Shown here: positions 61,865-64,000 of the stretch, piece by piece | How positions within the stretch are numbered: the first letter of the stretch is position 1 | Layout of the letters: every line of letters starts with the position of its first letter | Assembly (NCBI RefSeq): GCF_026642255.1 | Contig: NZ_CP113264.1 | Location: 62,001 to 126,000 of the forward strand | DNA length: 64,000 bases | Direction: 5' to 3' | Source: Streptomonospora nanhaiensis | Lineage (GTDB): Bacteria > Actinomycetota > Actinomycetes > Streptosporangiales > Streptosporangiaceae | Program-made: the position numbers and the translations under genes | Notes under the pieces: model-generated | Told to the model about the DNA's origin: nothing | Database searches by the model: none | What the model saw: the letters and a program-made list of their open reading frames with translations, nothing else

Positions 61865-64000
61865 GTGGAATTCGGCGTGCTTGGCCCCATCACCGTCTGG
61901 TCCGGAGGCCGACCGATACCGGTCGGCGGTCCGCGCCAGCGCTGTGTACTGGGCGCCCTGCTGGTCCACCTCGGGCGTGAGGTCACCGTCGACCAGCTGA
62001 TCGGCTACTTGTGGAGCGACGACCCGCCGCGTACCGCGCGTTCGGTCATCCAGGTCCAGATCTCCCACCTCCGCCGCATCCTCCCCGACAGCATCGCCAC
62101 CACCTCGGGCGGTTACGCCCTGGACGTGGCCCCCGACACGGTCGACCTGCACCGGTTCCGGGGCCTCCGGGACGCCGCGGCCAAGGCCGAGCCGCAGGAG
62201 AGGGCCGACCTGCTCGACCGCGCGCTCTCGTGCTGGCGCGGGGTGCCCTTCTCCGGGGTCGGTTCCGAATACCTCGACTACTCCGTGGTCGCCCCCCTGC
62301 GCGAGGAGCGGTGGTCGGCCGTCGTCGGCTGGGCCACCTGCTCCCTGGAGCTCGGCCGCCACGCGGAGGTGGCCTCCCGCCTGACCCCCCTGGTCAGCGA
62401 GGAGCCGTTCCGCGAGCGCCTGCACCACCTGCTCATCACCGCCCTGTGGCGGGACAACGAGCGGGCCAGGGCGCTCGCCGTCTACGAGGAGTTCCGCTCC
62501 CGGCTCGCCGACGAACTGGGGGTCGACCCGGGCCCCGAGCTCACCGCCCTCCACGCCCGGATCCTCCAGGAGGACGCCGACCGGGAGGAGCCGGCGGCCG
62601 GAGCGCCAACGGAATCAGGGTTTCGTTACCTGGTCCGCAACGACCTCCCCCGCGACCTCCCCGACTTCACCGGGCGGCAGGGTCCCCTGCGCCAGCTCGA
62701 GGAGATGGCCGTCACCGGCGACGGAAGGGCCAAGGTCTGCGTCATCACCGGAGCCGGCGGCGAGGGGAAGACCACCACCGCGGTCCGTTTCGGTTACGAA
62801 GCCGCGAAACGTTATACCGACGGCCAGCTGTTCCTCGACCTGTACGGCTACACCTCGAACAAGGAGCCCCTGGACCCCTCCTCGGCCCTCGGGGCCCTCC
62901 TGCGCGCGGTCGGCGTCGAGCCCGAGGCGGTGCCCGAGTCGCTCGACGAGCGGTCGGCCCTCTGGCGGGCGACCCTCATGGGCCGCAAGGCGCTGCTCAT
63001 CCTGGACAACGCGGCGAGCTACGCGCAGGTCAGCCCCCTGCTGCTGTCCTCGCCGGGGGCCCTCACGCTGATCACCACCCGCAACGAGCTCTCCGGTCTC
63101 AGCGGCGCCCGGTTCCTCTCCCTCGGCATGTTCGACGAGGAGTCGTCGCTGGAACTCTTCGGCCGCATCCTGGGCGAGGAGCGCGTCCGGCGCGAGCCGG
63201 AGCAGGCCCGGGAGATCGTCCGCATCTGCGGGGGCCTGCCCCTGGCGCTCAGGGTCATCGCCGGCCGGATGCTCAGCCGGCCGAAGTGGTCCTTCTTGCA
63301 CGTGGCCAGGAGGCTGGGCGAGCAGAACCGCAAGTTCCGTGAGCTCCAGGTCGAGGGCCAGAGCGTCGAGGCCGCCATCGACCTCTCCTACCAGAGCCTC
63401 AACCCCGGGCAGCGCCACGCCTTCCTCACCCTGGGCCTGATGATCGGGAGCACCATCGACCTGGCCGGGGCCTCCGCGCTCCTGGACATGACGGTGGAGG
63501 ACGCCGACGACATCCTCCAGGAACTCGTCGGGATGTGCCTGCTCGACGAGCCCCAGGGCGACGTCTACCGGATGCACGACCTGATCAGGGAGTTCGCCCT
63601 GGACAGGGCGACGTCGGAGTTCGACGGGGCCACGGCGGACCGGTCCAGGGCCCGCCTGGCCGAGTACTACCTGGTGACGGCGCAGCACGCGGCCTCCCTC
63701 CTGGGTCCGCGCGTGCGGGACGCGGCCGAGGACGAGCGCCCCGGATACCGCACGGACCTCGGCGGCAGGGAGGACGCGGAGGGCTGGTTCTCCCTCCACC
63801 AGGAGAACCTCGCCGACACCATCGAGTACTTCGCCTCCAAGGACAACGAGGACCGCGCCTGGAAGATGGCCGAGGCCGTGTGGCGCTTCTACGCCCTCCA
63901 CGGTGAGATGGGCCTGCTGGTCAGCTCGCACGAGCGCGCTCTCCAGATCAACAGCAAGCAGGGCAACCAGCGCGGCCGTGCCGTGACCCTCATCGGCCTG
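61865..64000 (+). CDS. AfsR/SARP-type transcriptional regulator with NB-ARC domain (runs off right edge)
   Basis: GTG at 61865 opens a frame of 712 codons to the window end. It begins with an OmpR-like winged helix (VEFGVLGPITVWSGGRPIPV, REVTVDQLIGYLW, HLRRILP). The BTAD bacterial transcriptional activation domain follows (ADLLDRALSCWRG, ALAVYEEFRSRLADELGVDP). The NB-ARC has Walker A ITGAGGEGKTTTAV, LLILDNAAS and GGLPLALRVIAGRM. C-terminal TPR-like helices are cut by the edge. Family members act as antibiotic-pathway regulators and ATP-dependent switches. Confidence 0.93.
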   Translation, partial: MEFGVLGPITVWSGGRPIPVGGPRQRCVLGALLVHLGREVTVDQLIGYLWSDDPPRTARSVIQVQISHLRRILPDSIATTSGGYALDVAPDTVDLHRFRGLRDAAAKAEPQERADLLDRALSCWRGVPFSGVGSEYLDYSVVAPLREERWSAVVGWATCSLELGRHAEVASRLTPLVSEEPFRERLHHLLITALWRDNERARALAVYEEFRSRLADELGVDPGPELTALHARILQEDADREEPAAGAPTESGFRYLVRNDLPRDLPDFTGRQGPLRQLEEMAVTGDGRAKVCVITGAGGEGKTTTAVRFGYEAAKRYTDGQLFLDLYGYTSNKEPLDPSSALGALLRAVGVEPEAVPESLDERSALWRATLMGRKALLILDNAASYAQVSPLLLSSPGALTLITTRNELSGLSGARFLSLGMFDEESSLELFGRILGEERVRREPEQAREIVRICGGLPLALRVIAGRMLSRPKWSFLHVARRLGEQNRKFRELQVEGQSVEAAIDLSYQSLNPGQRHAFLTLGLMIGSTIDLAGASALLDMTVEDADDILQELVGMCLLDEPQGDVYRMHDLIREFALDRATSEFDGATADRSRARLAEYYLVTAQHAASLLGPRVRDAAEDERPGYRTDLGGREDAEGWFSLHQENLADTIEYFASKDNEDRAWKMAEAVWRFYALHGEMGLLVSSHERALQINSKQGNQRGRAVTLIGL

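Overview
The window is GC-rich chromosomal DNA from an actinomycete. The 16S/23S sequence, the wblA/whiB4-type gene, BldC-like regulators, the proteasome activator gene and the pknB-to-fhaA cell-envelope cluster all fit, and by recognition (not alignment) the 16S looks like Nocardiopsis or a close relative in Nocardiopsaceae. The order DLW-39 gene, tRNA-Ala, cyclophilin, rhomboid, crgA, pknB-pknA-pbpA-rodA-pstP-fhaB-fhaA, tRNA-Leu is the origin-proximal arrangement known from Mycobacterium and Streptomyces, so the chromosomal oriC probably lies a short way left of position 1.

Layout. 1-3141: the 5' part of an acyl-CoA synthetase gene, then a small secreted/membrane set (secreted Cys protein, DUF6114, DUF6230). 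3684-9498: an rRNA operon with tandem promoters, a boxA leader, 16S, 23S, 5S and a strong terminator. 10065-14519: small regulators (zinc-ribbon protein, XRE-DUF5753, DLW-39 protein, tRNA-Ala, BldC-like, WblA/WhiB4-like). 14739-28141: DUF1707/DUF4870 and DUF5324 proteins, cyclophilin, rhomboid protease, CrgA, and the Ser/Thr-kinase and cell-wall operon, whose junctions from pknA to pstP overlap by 1 to 4 bases, followed by tRNA-Leu. 28354-42799: a metabolic and signalling stretch (TenA, SSI-like lipoprotein, rhodanese, sensor kinase, RsbW/RsbV-like pair, glycosyltransferase, DUF4446, pheA, serS, bacterial proteasome activator, quinone oxidoreductase, MinD/ParA-like ATPase, universal stress protein). 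Several convergent gene pairs here are separated by near-perfect GC-rich hairpins.

43110-56958 is an integrated actinomycete integrative and conjugative element (AICE) of about 13.8 kb. It sits in the 3' end of a tRNA-Ser(TGA) gene and is bounded by a 59-bp exact direct repeat. Its backbone is a Pra-like activator, a small conserved protein, an FtsK/TraB-type translocase, a RepSA-type HUH initiator, an excisionase and a tyrosine integrase. Its control and immunity region holds a double-winged-helix GntR protein, an HD-domain protein, a Pif-like Nudix hydrolase, a stand-alone Clp-N protein, two HTH-DUF5919 paralogs and a chain of tiny overlapping ORFs. Cargo includes a ScoMcrA-like HNH endonuclease and a strikingly AT-rich membrane protein gene of unknown function, separated by a large perfect cruciform.

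57326-64000: a beta-clamp gene (dnaN-like, not next to dnaA), a cluster of perfect DnaA boxes embedded in a 14-bp inverted repeat, a DUF2786 protein, a four-helix membrane protein, a Nudix hydrolase, a small acidic ORF, and the 5' part of an AfsR/SARP-type regulator with an NB-ARC domain that runs off the right edge.

All calls come from reading the sequence and remembered family motifs; no database search was run.
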